Assembly (NCBI RefSeq): GCF_042453785.1
Contig: NC_091661.1
Span: forward strand, 30,309,501 to 30,373,500
Length of the DNA: 64,000 nt
Direction: 5' to 3'
Origin: Malus domestica
Lineage: Eukaryota > Streptophyta > Magnoliopsida > Rosales > Rosaceae
Shown here: positions 11,007 through 23,704 of the stretch, one piece after another
Position numbering within the stretch: position 1 is the stretch's first letter
Layout of the letters: every line of letters begins with the position of its first letter
Notes under the pieces: model-generated
Told to the model about the DNA's origin: nothing
What the model saw: the letters and a program-made list of their open reading frames with translations, nothing else
The model's database searches: none
Program-made: the position numbers and the translations under genes

Positions 11007-12683
11007 GGAGCCTCGCTATGAAACCATTTTTGTGTTCTCTTCAGGTACGATAGAGAATATACTATGATACTGCCTCTCCCACCATCAAAAGAAGATACAT
11101 TGTTCGCATGCCATGTATTTCTTTTGATGATGGGATGCTGATTTCTCTAAGTTTCTCGTGCATTTTCGAGGCAGCATGTATTTCACGATATGTGAACCGA
11201 CCATTGTTGTAGAAAGGGTAAAAGAGCGTATGTGTAACGGAAAGGATAAGAATTTTTTTCGCCTTCAGTGAAGTAGGTACTGTAATAGATATTTTTTTGG
11301 GAATCATAATGAAATATTTTTGGTACTGTTCACTTTTAACGTTAAGAATATTTTTTCCTTGAAAAATCACTTCTGATACTATTCACTTACATTTTTATTT
11401 TGTCATTTTCATTAAAACTATAGTTTTTTAGGACTTTTCATTAGTTTTCCTTATTTTTTCCGGATGTGAATCGGGTTTCCATGGATAAGTCCATTTGTTT
11501 CTATTTTTTCTGTTCTCTTCTAGCAAATTTGCTTTGTAAAGGCAAATGAGATAATCAATCATAGGCGAGAAAGTTTAAAATATACAACAAATGACAAATG
11601 TGGTGGTGTTGGTCATCGTGGTGGAGATGGTTCCCTCGGTGCTTTGGTGTGTGAGTGCCCTCCACAATCTACATCTACCTCCTAGTGTGTGACACACTTT
11701 TCCCACACCATAAAGTGGTTTCTAATGACCTCTTTTTTCAAGAACCAAAGATTTTTCAGGATGCCGGAACTACGATCCGGTATATCAAGTATTATAATAC
11801 AAGTGGTTGGATATTTGAAAAAAAAAAAGAAAAGAATTTCAACCAATATTATGACACTTGGTATATTAGGTTGTGTTCTTAGCATGCTAAAAAATTTCTC
11901 CTCAAAAACCACAAATGATGTTGCTCAAATCCATGCCACCGTAGTCGTCCAAACGTGAGTGATTGTTAGTCATTAATGTATGTGTATTCGATCATGAATC
12001 AATGACTCAAGAGTCTTAAGAGCGACTGATGATTCGCTAATCGGAAAATGATGGTTGAAAGTCTTGAGGTTCAGACGCAAGTGAGTGATTGTCAATCATT
12101 TATGTATGTTGTATCCGATCAGGAATCAATGGCCTGGAGTCTCACAAGTGATTGATGATCCACTAATCGAAAAATGATGGTTGAGAGTATTGATACCCTT
12201 CCCTCCTCTTCTCTTCACCAAACCGACCCCCACCCCCCATCCTCTCTCTCTCATGACGTTGGCAGCAGTCACATCACTAATCTTCTTACTGGTTCAACCT
12301 CCACAGAGACATGAAGCTCAATGGTTTCATCCACAATCCAAAAGTCAACCCGCTTGAGAACTTGTTGGACCAAACCTAAAAGTCAACATGCTCTCCCCAA
12401 CATACATAATGCATTCATAAGCTTTCAGGGTCCAAGTTCCCACCACACAAAAAAGATACGAAAGAACTATATCAATCACAAATTCTTATTCCCTAACTAG
12501 ATTTGATCCTGAGATTAAAATGGAAAGGAAATGGTAGTGGTGGTCTCAAATCACCTTTTTTTTTTCAATTAAAGGTTTGTTTTGCAGACGTAAATTAGGT
12601 CAGTGTTCGTTATGTACACCTAAGTTCAAATTATCTCCATTTATAGAGGTTTTAGAATATTGCATCGTAAAAATAAAATGGTA
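11007..12683. other. Intergenic, 3' of the Tic22-like gene
   Basis: Bases 11007-11260 are probably 3' UTR. Bases 11290-11460 look like a degenerate copy of the MITE nested in the Copia LTR at 54915 (TACTGTTCACTTTTAACG and TTTTCATTAGTTTTCC occur in both). Bases 11955-12190 contain a roughly 110-base direct repeat (GTGAGTGATTGTTAGTCATTAATGTATG and a diverged second copy). No coding region is supported. Confidence 0.45.
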
Positions 12684-12950
12684 AGGGGCCGTTTGCCAAC
12701 CCTTTCAATTTTAGTTTTTAGCTTTTACTTTTTGAAAACTTAATTTTTTTTTTTTGGTAACTATTTTTAGTTTAAAAAAATGAAAAATAAAAACTAAAAA
12801 GTGAAAACTCAAGGCCATATTTTGAAAACTCAAATAGTTTTCAGTGTTCAATTTTTTTGAAAACTAAAAGTAGTTATCAAACAAAATTTCAGTTTTAAAA
12901 AAATTGGAGGAAAAGAAATTAAAAACAAAACAATTATAAAACGGTCCCTA
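12684..12950. mobile_element. MITE-like element, degenerate
   Basis: The left end AGGGGCCGTTTGCCAACC and right end ACGGTCCCT are loosely inverted, and the interior has long complementary tracts rich in TTTTAGTTTTTAG and CTAAAAACTAAAA. This resembles hAT-type MITEs common in plants. No clear target duplication was found, so boundaries are approximate. Confidence 0.4.
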
Positions 12951-13395
12951 AAGTTTTGTTATGCACCCTCTACTTATTATTTTGGAAGATTGGTGTATGA
13001 ATAGCTGCTGCTTGCTGGAGGAAGTTATGTGTGCTTCATGGAATTGATTAGGGAGAACTAGCTAGTTGGAAAAAAAAAATTCTTCCAAATTTTCAACCTA
13101 TTGTATTATAACACTTGATATACTGTGCTGTATTTTCGGCGCAATGACAAATTTCTCTCCAAATAAACGAAGGCAGCCCTGTCATTTGTTACATCTTTTT
13201 GCAGTAATAATTATTGCGTCTTTATTTAAATGTTTCCTGTTTATTCACATTAAAAAAAAAACACAACGATAGTTGGCACTTCTGGAGTCGATTTTAGAGT
13301 CTAATGAAATAATTAACTAACAATATGAACCACCATAACAAACCATTTCTTCCCAAAAACTTGAATTCTATTGAGAACCATATCCTATAATCAAA

Positions 13396-13547
13396 TTGGG
13401 ATGTGCTATCCACACACCCTAAATTACTTCTCACACACCCCTTGTTAATTTATGTCTGTTGATCTTCTTCAATTCATCCGATCCGACGGCCGAAAATTAA
13501 AAATATGTGTGAGAAGTAAAATGGAATGTGTGGATATCACACCCCAA
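13396..13547. mobile_element. 152-bp MITE with long terminal inverted repeats
   Basis: The ends are inverted copies over about 48 bases (left TTGGGATGTGCTATCCACAC; the right end in reverse complement starts TTGGGGTGTGATATCCACAC). Both sides are flanked by TCAAA (13391-13395 and 13548-13552), a likely 5-bp target duplication. The centre is unrelated sequence with GATCCGACGGCC. A diverged relative without clear ends lies around 21003-21150. Confidence 0.7.
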
Positions 13548-13552
13548 TCAAA

Positions 13553-15608
13553 TTATACTTAGACTAACTACGAATTTGCATTCACTAATTATATCCACTT
13601 ACTTTTAAAAAAGAATTAAATTTAATTCTCGTGAATAAAGATAATGTATATTTGTGATGAAAATTTGAGTTACGGTAGCTTTATGTTAGTTGTCTCATAG
13701 ACGTTGCAAAGAGTCATCAGATACCCTTATGTAATATCTAATCATTGATTTTCGAGACTACTCAGTAATTTGAACAACAACAAAAAAATCATTTTAGTAA
13801 GAAAAAACTACATTACTCGAATTGTTTTATTTTTATGTTTAAGAGATTCCCACATTAAAATAAATAAAAAATTTAGGATGATTTTCTTATTTTATCTTTT
13901 ATCGAAGTATACTCCACACTCTGAAGGGTATGACTAATCTCCAATGAAGCTCGGAAAAGTTAAAAGCATTTTAGTCCATCCTTCACCATAATCAAATAAT
14001 ACACGTCCTCTTAAAATTTACAACCAGAAAATCACTCGTGTTTTTGTACGATGATTTTGTTATTCTGTAATCCATATTTTCAAAACATGAAAATTAAACC
14101 CAGCCTTGACGGCCAAGATTTCTTAATCCAACTAACACCAGCACATCAAATTCAAATAATATAAATGGGAGAAGAGACAAAAACTTGGTATATAGGAGAA
14201 GAGACAAAAACTTGGGAGAGGAACATTGTCATTTACCTTTCTGTCCCTACTCCATACCAGTGGATTTATGCTTTATGCAGGACCCCACCACCCGTGGGAC
14301 CAGATTCCAGAATTAGGATCGTTGGTGGGGTGTGCTTGATGAACGGTTAGGATATTCTCATCTCCACGTGCGGATCACGCGTTATGGACTTTTGCACTTA
14401 GCTTCTTTTTTTCTTTTTTGGGTTTATCTTTGTGCTTTTTAATTACTTATAAAGTGCAAAATGCCAAAATGTGTGAGATTTTTTGTATCATTTTTAAGGT
14501 AACATAATAAAAAATAAAAAAAGAACAAAGTGCAGAATTACGGTTTTTTTTCCATTACAATTAATTTACATTCATGAACCTTGGCTAAACCCTCCGAAAA
14601 ATTATTATTGCGTTCTAGAACAATACTTTTTTTTCAATTACTTTTTCACCTATCACAATGTGATATTTTCTTGTCGATTTCACCGTGTCATAAGTTTTGG
14701 TTCATGAGAGGGTTCTTTTCTTTTTCTTGACTAATGGACTAAAGAAATTCAAATTTTAAATTAACGTCAATCTGAGATTTGAAACTCAAAACTTCATCCA
14801 ATACCGGACAAAAACCAGTTTCGAATTGGATGAGTGAATAATTAAGTAGAAATTCAGTATTAGACCAAATGGTAATCCACACAATTCGTACTAATATCAA
14901 GTTCCATTGCATATGTTATGATAAATACCAAAAAAGTAAAAATTAGTAACAAATGTCCGAATAGAAAAGGTCGGTCATGCAAGAGATTTGTAGATGAAGC
15001 AGTTAAGAGAACACACAAAGTTCTAGGTTCAATTCTCATTTTCTCAATATTGCTTGTATAAAAATGTGGGTCCGAAAATTTTGGAACTAAATTATGTTTC
15101 TTCCATTATTTCTACAAATTCTCTATCTTAACCATTGTTGATTATTCCTACTAAGTCGTCAAGTTAGTTTAAGATCAATTCATCTTAGGCTTTTTAACTA
15201 AAATGGTCCATGACAATGGCATAATTCCTCATTTTGATCCCTGATATTGAAAATCAGTAGAAGTACAATTTGGTCATTCCGCGATAAATCTGTTAATATC
15301 CTTGTTAAGTGGAGGTTTTGGTTTGATAAAAGTACCTTTAAAAATGTGGTCACCCGGCTATTTACGTGACAATTTAATAAGGATATTGACAATATTTTAT
15401 AGGGAATGAACAAAATGATTTACGTTAGATAAACTCAGGGACCAATTCTATCGATTTCATTGTCAAGGACTAAAGTGAAAAGTTATGTCAAAAGTCATCA
15501 TCTTATAATTAAGGGGCTCATGCTGCTCCGAAACTGCTCAGTATAATCTTCAAATTAACTGTCATTGACTCTTTAAATGAAACATAAACATTTTTGTTTG
15601 TCATGTTC
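13553..15608. other. Intergenic, no gene seen
   Basis: AT-rich sequence without a supportable reading frame. Bases 14165-14215 contain a short direct repeat of AGGAGAAGAGACAAAAACTTGG. Bases 15190-15480 resemble the decayed text of a common dispersed plant repeat (repeated phrases about TTTGGTC and GGACCA), with no defined ends. Confidence 0.4.
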
Positions 15609-15912
15609 TGTTCTTTCCTTTTTCATATTTTTATCAAATTCGTACGGAGTGGAACTTGAATGCAACAAGGCGGCCGACATAATGCCTTGCCAACTGACTT
15701 AACCCATGTTGTTCTTTCCGTTTTCATACTTTTCATCAAACACGTGCACAGTTGAACTTGAATGCAACAAGGTGGCGAACATATGCAATGTCCTGCCAAC
15801 TGACTTAACCCATTATGTTCTTTCCTTTTATACTTTTCATCAAAAATGTACACAGATGAACTTGAATGCAAGAAGGCAACAAACACAATGCCATGCCAAC
15901 TGGTTTACCCAT
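15609..15912. repeat. Three tandem copies of a 101-106 bp unit
   Basis: Copies begin with TGTTCTTTCC at 15609, 15710 and 15816. Each contains ACTTGAATGCAACAAGGCGG or a close variant and ends with TGCCAACTGACTTAACCCAT. Copies differ by scattered substitutions and small indels, so the array is old. Short open frames in the array follow the repeat and are not genes. Confidence 0.85.
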
Positions 15913-16905
15913 TTGCAACTCTATCCTATAGATAAAAATACTTAAATGCTATTTTGAATAGAAAAAAAAAACCCTATGACCCAACTATTGTCACACTATG
16001 TATCAATTTAAGTGTTTATCACTAATATTAACAACTATAATGAGTGTGTTACATTAATGCCACAAGTGAGAGCCAGCTCAATTTCATGCGAAAGAGTTGT
16101 TTGAAAAAACAATTTATCAAGCCTTCCTTGTACCTAATGACAAATACTATACACATTTAAACTATGGTTTCATATAATATATGAATATATACACAATTTG
16201 GTAATATAAAAATGGAGAATAGTTTAACTCAATTTTCCATGACATAATCCTAAATTAATAGCAAGCATGAATGTTGACAATGTGGCAGCATTGCTGTTGT
16301 CTTGTACCTCTTTACCAACCTCAAACGTTTTTGATCATATGCCGTTCAAAAGGGAGCTGGCTGGGCGAGCGTTATGCAGAGATAAAACCCAGCACTCCAT
16401 ATACCCTCCAGTTGTAGGGCATGCTAGGGCAGTGGTGCACAGACCGTTTGCTCGCATGGTGGTTTTCTAACGCTCACACACGACGGTTTCACACTTCGAC
16501 AGCCAATCAGATTTCGACTCGGACGGGCATATGTACCAACTGTCAGTGCCTTTGCCACCGTGTCCGGCCCCGTCTTTGACATTTTTACAAAAGTCAATCA
16601 AAAGCCACGGTTCAAAAAATGCATCAAAACCACTTTCTTTTTACTGTTCAAAATTTTTTTTGGGTTTTTTTTTCTCTCTTTTTGGGTTAAATTAGTACTA
16701 AATTTCAGTATAAATAATTAAACAATTTACCAAGTCAGTGCGCCATTTCCTCTCACTAGCTACAATCTTACTTTGTCCATGTCTGTGCTTGTATCTGTGT
16801 CTGTGTCTCTCTTCCTCCAAGTCAGCGCCGTCCTTTGAACCTCTCCTTCCTTATAGCTGCAACCAAAAACCACGACAAAACACCGCAGCCGCTGCCGTTC
16901 TGAAA
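15913..16905 (+). promoter_or_regulatory. WRKY27-like promoter and 5' UTR
   Basis: TATAAATA lies at 16709-16716, about 190 bases before the ATG at 16906. A W-box in reverse (AGTCAA) lies at 16592-16597 and TTTGACAT lies close by at about 16585, so self or cross regulation by WRKY factors is plausible. The leader between 16740 and 16900 is rich in CTCT and CTGTGTCT. In-frame codons upstream of 16906 are open but not conserved. Bases 15913-16250 are AT-rich with nothing recognised. Confidence 0.5.
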
Positions 16906-18635
16906 ATGGCAGATGATTGGGATCTTTACGCCGTTGTAAGGGGTTGCAAATCAACCGCCCAAACCACTACAAATACCACCGCCGCCGCCACCACCGCGAT
17001 CGTACCCACAACCCCTATCCATACACCGTCGGATGAATTCGCAGACGACCCTTTTTGGGATTTGTTGATCAGTTCCGACGAGTTAACCGATCCGTTGTTC
17101 TCTTTTCCCGATCTAGACGATCCCAAAGACAATGATTTGCAAGAGCAGCAACAGTCCTTTTTCCCCAACCCCACCACCACCAACAACAACAAGAACAACA
17201 ATCCTAGCACTAACAACACCACCTTTGGACCTAATAATATTATTCCAATTTCCCCCACTATTTCTGACTTTGGAGGATCTAGTGGTAGTGGCCAACATCA
17301 CCTCCAACAACATCAACAGCAACATCATGCACAACTCCAACAACAGCTGCAGCAGCAGCAGAACCAGCAACATCATTTGATGCCTGATCATTTCACCCGG
17401 GGAATACCGGCTCCTGCTTTTCGAGGAATCTATGGCCAACAACAACAGCAAATGATGCAGCGGGGGTATCAAATTCTTCAACCCCGGCAGCCCCAAAATC
17501 AGCAGGGATTTATGAGGCCCGGGTCCATGAATCCCGCTTATCCTCTTCCTCGGCTACCAATAACCATGCCATTGCACACCCCTCGCTCTCAAAGAAGAAG
17601 GTATATATACTCAAAATTTGCTATTGAGAAATGATTTACGCACGCCTTTTCTTTTTCTAACTTTTTTTACCTTTTTGAACTTTTAAATTGAATAAATTAA
17701 ATGATAATTAGGAGATAAAAATAAAAATTAGTGTTGAGAAAGAAAAAAAAGTGCACATAAATCGCTTTTAATTCATCTTTGTTCTTGTTTTTGCTTTTTT
17801 CACATGATGTGAACTACATGAATTGATTCACAGGAGAACCCAGCAAAATAAAAAGGTGTGTGAAGTGAAAGCTGAGGATCTCACGGCCGATTTATGGGCG
17901 TGGCGGAAGTACGGCCAAAAACCTATCAAGGGTTCTCCACATCCAAGGTATGTAATTAGGTTAATTTTCCACGCTCAATTTCTCCTTCCCTTTTCTTTGC
18001 GATTTTCTCTCTGAGTCATGATTCTTTACAGGAACTATTACCGATGCAGCACCTCAAAAGGGTGTGCGGCGAGGAAGCATGTGGAGCGGAGCACGACGGA
18101 TCCCAACATCTTCACAGTCACATACTCCGGCGACCACACTCACGCTCGCCCGACTCACCGGAACTCGCTTGCCGGTACCTCCAGGAACAAGCTGTCAGCT
18201 GCGTCTAAGTGTCAAAAGCAGCCAATTAACAACGATTCTGGTTCAGCAGCTGTTCCCAACCCCTCGTCTCCCACCACCGGACAACCCTTGACAGTCCAAG
18301 CTGAGGCTGTAGCCAATAAGGACAATTCTGACAATTCACTTGACAAAGAAAATGACGAATTTAATGATGACGATGAGGAGATGGATGAGACCGAGTACGG
18401 GGATGAGGACGAGGATGATGATGTTGTGATCCCGGACATGGACATGTCGGATGAGATATTCTTGGGGCAGAAGGAACTGGGTAGTACTAGTTCTAGCGGA
18501 AGTGGAAGTTCTTCTATGGTGGGTGCTTCCGGTGATAATTTTTTGGATAATGTGCAATCAAGTTTGGGGTCTTCTTGGACTGATGCTAATTGCTCCTCCG
18601 CTGCCGGAGCAACCGTTGGCAGTGGTTGCTATTAG
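16906..18635 (+). CDS. WRKY transcription factor, group IIe (WRKY27-like)
   Basis: Three exons, 16906-17600, 17834-17947 and 18032-18635, give 470 aa. The start [14 protein letters not shown] is the hallmark of the WRKY22/27/29 clade. The DNA-binding domain has WRKYGQK at residues 255-261 and a zinc finger of C-X5-C-X23-H-X-H. The intron falls after the PR of GSPHPR|NYYR, the conserved R-type position of this class. The N-terminal half has an N-rich stretch and a Q/H-rich stretch (about residues 130-170). After the domain come THRNSLAG and a long D/E-rich segment. At 470 aa it is longer than Arabidopsis WRKY22 and WRKY27 (about 300-350 aa), mainly through low-complexity sequence. WRKY27 is preferred over WRKY22 because the downstream NDUFA5, PPR and ABCG8-like genes match At5g52840-52860, next to At5g52830 (WRKY27). 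Clade members act in immune and developmental signalling in the nucleus. Confidence 0.92.
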
Positions 18636-21600
18636 CCAACAAGTAGGGAGGATGCATAGGGTTTTTATTTAACCTTTTATTATTGTGTTAGTTCTATGAG
18701 AGATAGAGAAAAAGAGAGACAGGGTTCTTATATTATTAGATTGTATAGAAGAGACAGAGAAAAGAATCTCTTCCTTCTTCCTCATAGAGTTTCAGCTGTA
18801 TTTATCTCTTCTTTTAAATTGAATATGAAGGGTTTCTGTTTTTCGCTAAGGATTACTTCTGGTGTTTAATATTTAATGAGAAAAAAATATCTTATCTATA
18901 ACGATTAACGAATTTATTGACTTTCACCATAATCACGTAAAAGTAAAACTAATTCACGTACAAAAATACGATTAGTCATATCGTTATTAGCTAGACGTTT
19001 ATAACTGATATATCGACTTCAAAAACTCAGACACGCGTTTCGTTTTATTAGAAAGAAAACTATTTATAACTGACTTACTGACTTCATCGTATTCACGTAA
19101 ATTCATCCACGTGGTTAGATATGATCGTAGCATAATCATTAAATTAACATGATATACTTAGGACATTACGCGTGGCAGTTTTGCTGGAAAAAAAATTTAG
19201 ATACGCGTTTCATTTCTATAAATGATTATTTGTCGACAAGTTCATTTATATAGATGGATATAATCAATTATATCATCATTAAACGATGTTTATATAACAT
19301 TTAAGGATGGTAATTTGGTAGAAAAAAAAAACATTAGGCATGAGTTTTGTGTGTTCTGAAAAACTAGTCTAACAAATGTGATTAAGGATGACAAAACCCT
19401 CATCTCTTAATGATGATGTAGTGAATATTTATACGTAACCATGCATGGATCATGAGGTGGTATGAGTTTGATACTTGTTGCGTTTGTATATTTACTTGTA
19501 TGCGCTTTGCCTTGAACAATTTCTTCCACCACATTCATGATATGATATATAATAAACATTTAACTAATTGCATGAGAAATATAAAAAATATTAATATAAT
19601 GAGTAAGTATTATTAGAAATTTAAAATCTTCAGGAAAAAAAGACAGTACAATAAATAACAAATTTTGTTAAAGACAAACACAGACTAGAGTTATGTTTTA
19701 GCGATCTAGGGCTCATTTGGAAAGTGCTATTAATTGAAAACATTTTTAGAGAAAATATTTTTGGATTTCAAAAGCATTTGAAGTGTTTTTTTCACGATTA
19801 ACTTGCATTTTTATTAAGGATTGGTTCCAAAACCATTTTATATAAAAGCGCTTCCAGACATTTAAAAGTCCTTTTGAAACAATTTTCTATACTATATTAT
19901 AGATACCCTTGTTTGTTAAGTGATAATTTTTTCCTTTTTTTTTCTTCTTCATATATAGAACGATTATATTAAAAATTTAAACGTAAAGGGTCAGGCTAAA
20001 CCATCACAATAAGTCATCAATAATTGATATCAAACTCACTATTCATGAAAGGTGAACTTAATACTTCTTACTTACAAGTGAGAAAAAATTGTTTACTAAA
20101 TCATTTGAAATTTAAGGTTATTTTTGTAATTACCTACAATCCACTTTTGTTTTTGGTATCTTTAATTTTCTCTCCCTTTTATGTTATGGTATTTATGACA
20201 ATATCCAACAACAAAAATTCTTATTAACTAAAGTTTCAATACTTTCTTAAGAAGAGGTGAAAAATCTGAGTGGATAATGAGTTAATACTGCTTTTTAGAC
20301 AACATTTATTATCGATACGGTTATTTTTTTTTTTTAATTTCAATGCATGCATGCATGGAGGCCACCTATATTAGTGAAGTGGTCAATAACATCTAATTTT
20401 TAAGGTAATAATTTTGTTTGGGAAAATTTTTGTACTTTTAGAAGTTGTTTATATCCTTCGATAAACCATAGTCTAAGATATATGTCATCCCCATGGTTTA
20501 ATTAGTCACCCGTGAACCGCTCCGGTTCAGTCTCCTTTGTCACGAGACAAACACTGGATTCTCTCGTTGTCTGTCCACATAAGAGGACAAAATTCGGGTG
20601 ACTTATTGGTAAAATAATCTCATTGGATATTTAAGGATTAGAATAGGTCAAATATATTTTACTTAGGGTTTTGTCTTTAACTTTAATTAGAAAATATTAT
20701 TGAATATTTTATGTGGAAAAGAAAACATCCAGGAAAGTGATTTACTAAATTTAGGGCTTGTTTGAAAGTGTTTTTGAAATTGTTGAAATTATTAAAAAAA
20801 GGGCATAGAAAACAAAACAAAGATAAGTTTTTCCTTGAAACACGAGGATAGGGTCGGTGAAAGCGTTTTTAGTAATAAAAAAAATTAGAATCAATTATTA
20901 GTAAAAATGCAAGTGAATTATGGAAAAACACTTCAAGTGCTTTTGGAACAAAAATTCATTTTCTCTACACTCGTTTTTTAAAAGCACTTTCAAATGAGTC
21001 TTAAGCCTCTCACACTCTCCTTTGTTTCTTACACTCCTCTATTTAAATTTGGTCGTCAATTCTGTTTAATTTATTCAATCCGATGGTGATAAATAAAGAA
21101 ACTTGCGTGAGAAGAAAAAATAAGTGTGTGAAAATCACTTTCCGACGTATAAATATGTGCAAGTGAATTATAAATTATTGATTGAGCATCAATCCTATAT
21201 CATAAGCAATGGGGTGTGGTTGCAGAAAAATACGACGAATTTTAATGGTGAAGCAAGTTGCTGGTTTATTATGTTTAAGTATGAGGGACCATGTCTATAA
21301 CAAAACGAATAAATTATAAAAAATAAAAATAAAATAACAAGAGTCCTTGTTTATTAATTGTTATTTATATCTTAAATCTTAATAAATAAGAGATGTAGTA
21401 CTATACTTATTAAATTAATCATTGATATGTGATGAATTATTCTTGTGGTTAGAACTTCCTCTTTGACACGTTGTGTTTCAAATTTAAACTTTTTCCACTT
21501 TAATTATAAATTAATATAAAATATCGTTTGTATTAACGAAAATTCCCTCGACCATTCGTATTTGGGCTCAGGCCCAAAGTCTACTGCAGGCCTTGATTGC

Positions 21601-21791
21601 TTTTACATGATTGGGCTCATGACGACGTGGCAACATCAAATTACTTGAAACCCGAATTCTGAAACCATATCCGTTTCCCAAAACGGGTTTTTACGGCGCG
21701 CGAGTGTGAGCTACGAGAGAGAAGAAGAACCGATCCGACTCGGAGCTTTCAAATCGCACAGAGAGAGAGAGAGAGAGAGAGATTCGAAAAC
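18636..21791. other. Intergenic with MITE remnants
   Basis: Bases 18636-18840 look like 3' UTR. Bases 18890-19290 hold several diverged short repeats around ATACGCGTTTCATTT and TTCACGTAAATTCA. A MITE-like text (GGGCTCATTTGGAAAGTGCT and an inverted partner near 19880) spans about 19709-19880. A clearer element is listed separately at 20753. Bases 21730-21782 end in a (GA)n tract just before the NDUFA5 ATG and belong to its leader. No coding region is supported. Confidence 0.45.
20753..21002. mobile_element. hAT-type MITE, about 250 bp
   Basis: The left end AGGGCTTGTTTGAAAGTGTT and right end AAAGCACTTTCAAATGAGTCTT form an imperfect inverted repeat, with AAAAACACTTCAAGTGCTTT inside. The same family, with GTTTGGAGGTG ends, occurs at 41936. 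No exact target duplication was found. Confidence 0.5.
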
Positions 21792-23176
21792 ATGTTCCTG
21801 CGAGCGATCGGACGGCCGTTGTTGGCCAGGGTGAAGCAGACGACAGGGATTGTAGGGCTGGACGTGGTCCCCAATGCGAGGGAGGTCCTAATCGAGCTCT
21901 ACTCCAAAACCCTAAAGGAGGTCCAGGCCATCCCCGAGGACGAAGGCTACCGCAAGGCCGTCGAGAGCTTCACGCGCCACCGCCTCAATGTCTGCCGCGA
22001 AGAGGAGGACTGGGAGGCCATCGAGAAGAAGCTCGGCTGCGGCCAGGTCGAGGAGCTCATCGAGGAGGCGCGCGACGAGCTCACTCTCACCGGCAAGATG
22101 ATCGGTCAGTACAATTTATTATTTTTATTGCTAGTTTTATAATTTACTTAATTCTTTATTCTCGTTTTTGAAAGAAATGAAATTGAGAGTGGTTATTTGT
22201 GTTTTGGGATTGACATGGGCCATGAAAATTGGAATTTAGCTCAGAAATGTGGTTTTATTTTGGGAAATTGAGTGCTTGTTTGTGATTTCGACATTTTTGC
22301 TTAGTTTGGTTGATGAGAAATCGAAAAGTAATCGAATTGGAATTAGAAAGTTTGGTGATTAATCTGGCCTGTGTAGTTTTGTTTTGTGATGGTAACTTAG
22401 TAAGTTGTTCATTTCTTGTAGTGGAAATTAGGGGAAAAGTGAGCGAAGTTCATAAATTCTTTAGCAGTCGGGTATTTTGTTTACTACGTCATGAAACGAA
22501 AGGTGGGTACTTGATTTTATCAGTTCCGAAGAAACAATGATTGCCCGAGAATGCTGGTTGTTTGTTAATGCATATCATATGGGGTGGTTAAAGAAGAAAA
22601 AAGAGGGTGGCAGGGGGAGTGGAGGGTGGCGGTTGCGGTGAATGGACACATTTGAATCCAAGCTCAAGTGGAACATATAATAAGCAAATCTGTTTTCTTC
22701 ACTTTGAAGCATTTCAAACTCTCGTTCAATGTCCAAAGTAGGAATCTTTGTTTGTGTGAACTGTGAACTATGGTTTTTACCAGCCATTGTGCACTTGCAT
22801 GCTTCAGTTAATGCTGATTTTTTAGTTCTTCCGTCTCAGAGTTTTATCATTCTGATGTTCAAACTGATGTCTTTCTGTTGCCTTTATATGAAGTTCTTGT
22901 TTGAGCGACATTTTGAGATACGATATACAATGGATTGTTCGTAATAGTTTGCATTCTGTATTGACTTGCATTGCAGAGTGGGATCCATGGGGTGTTCCTG
23001 ATGATTACGAATGTGAGGTGATCGAGAATGATGCTCCAGTTCCCAAGCACGTTCCTCTGCACCGACCTGGTCCTCTTCCTGAGGAGTTTTACAAAACGCT
23101 GGAAGGCCTTGCTACAAACCAACCAAAGTTGGATGAGGCTAAAGTCACCTCTATTGGTTCAGACGCAAAGGAGTAA
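21792..23176 (+). CDS. Mitochondrial complex I subunit NDUFA5 (B13)
   Basis: Two exons, 21792-22104 and 22977-23176, join as GATG-ATC-G|AG-TGG and give 170 aa, about the length of Arabidopsis At5g52840 (169 aa). The protein has the ETC_C1/NDUFA5 domain from about residue 15 to 120: TTGIVGLDVVPNAREVLIEL, a helical segment with EDEGYRKAVESFTRHRL, then EEEDWEAIEKKLGCGQVEEL. The C-terminal exon carries EWDPWGVPDDYECEVIEND. NDUFA5 is an accessory subunit of the peripheral arm of NADH:ubiquinone oxidoreductase on the matrix side. The short basic N-terminus (MFLRAIGRPLLARVKQ) fits mitochondrial import. The donor at 22105 is GTCAGT, a weaker but legal signal. A (GA)n run directly precedes the start. 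Other open frames between 22310 and 22960 are intronic. Confidence 0.95.
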
Positions 23177-23704
23177 ACCATCCGTCGGCATATGCTTCTA
23201 GGTACTTTGGATTCCAGATTTGAATTGAAGTCTTTTTTCTTGTATTCTCTCCTGTTTATTGCTGGTGACAGTGCCTGTTTGCTGGGCTGTATAAATTTTA
23301 ATCATGGGAGGAACGCTTGAATATTTCAATTTCTGCGCTTGATACCATTGCGATGTTGTTTACTTAAGTTCCGTCCCTGATTCCCATTGAGAATGAATAA
23401 TGTAACACAGTTTTAGCTCTTCGAGTATTGGCATTGGGATTGTTCGTGGTTTTGGTGTTATGAACGATCTCTGGTTCTTGATTTTGATCACACAATTGCA
23501 TAGTTATAAACACTTTGTTGTGGCTTTCTGAATTCTTGTAATTTTACATATTAAAACAACCAGAAAGATCCTCTGCTGCATATACGTATATACTTAGATG
23601 CGCGTATGGAGGCGTTACATGGTGTATTGAGAAGACCGAATGCCACAGCTAACTTCTCACTATGACATGATGAATCTTCATAGTCTGATACGGGTATCCT
23701 CTCT
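23177..23704. other. 3' UTR of NDUFA5 and spacer
   Basis: AT-rich sequence with no open frame of interest. The NDUFA5 3' UTR probably covers the first 200-300 bases. Nothing else is recognised. Confidence 0.5.

Noticed and set aside
16738-17634. 298-aa frame starting upstream of the WRKY ATG and ending in intron 1
   Set aside because: The first 56 codons are leader sequence and the last ones are intronic; the clade start MADDWDL is at 16906 and splicing continues at 17834.
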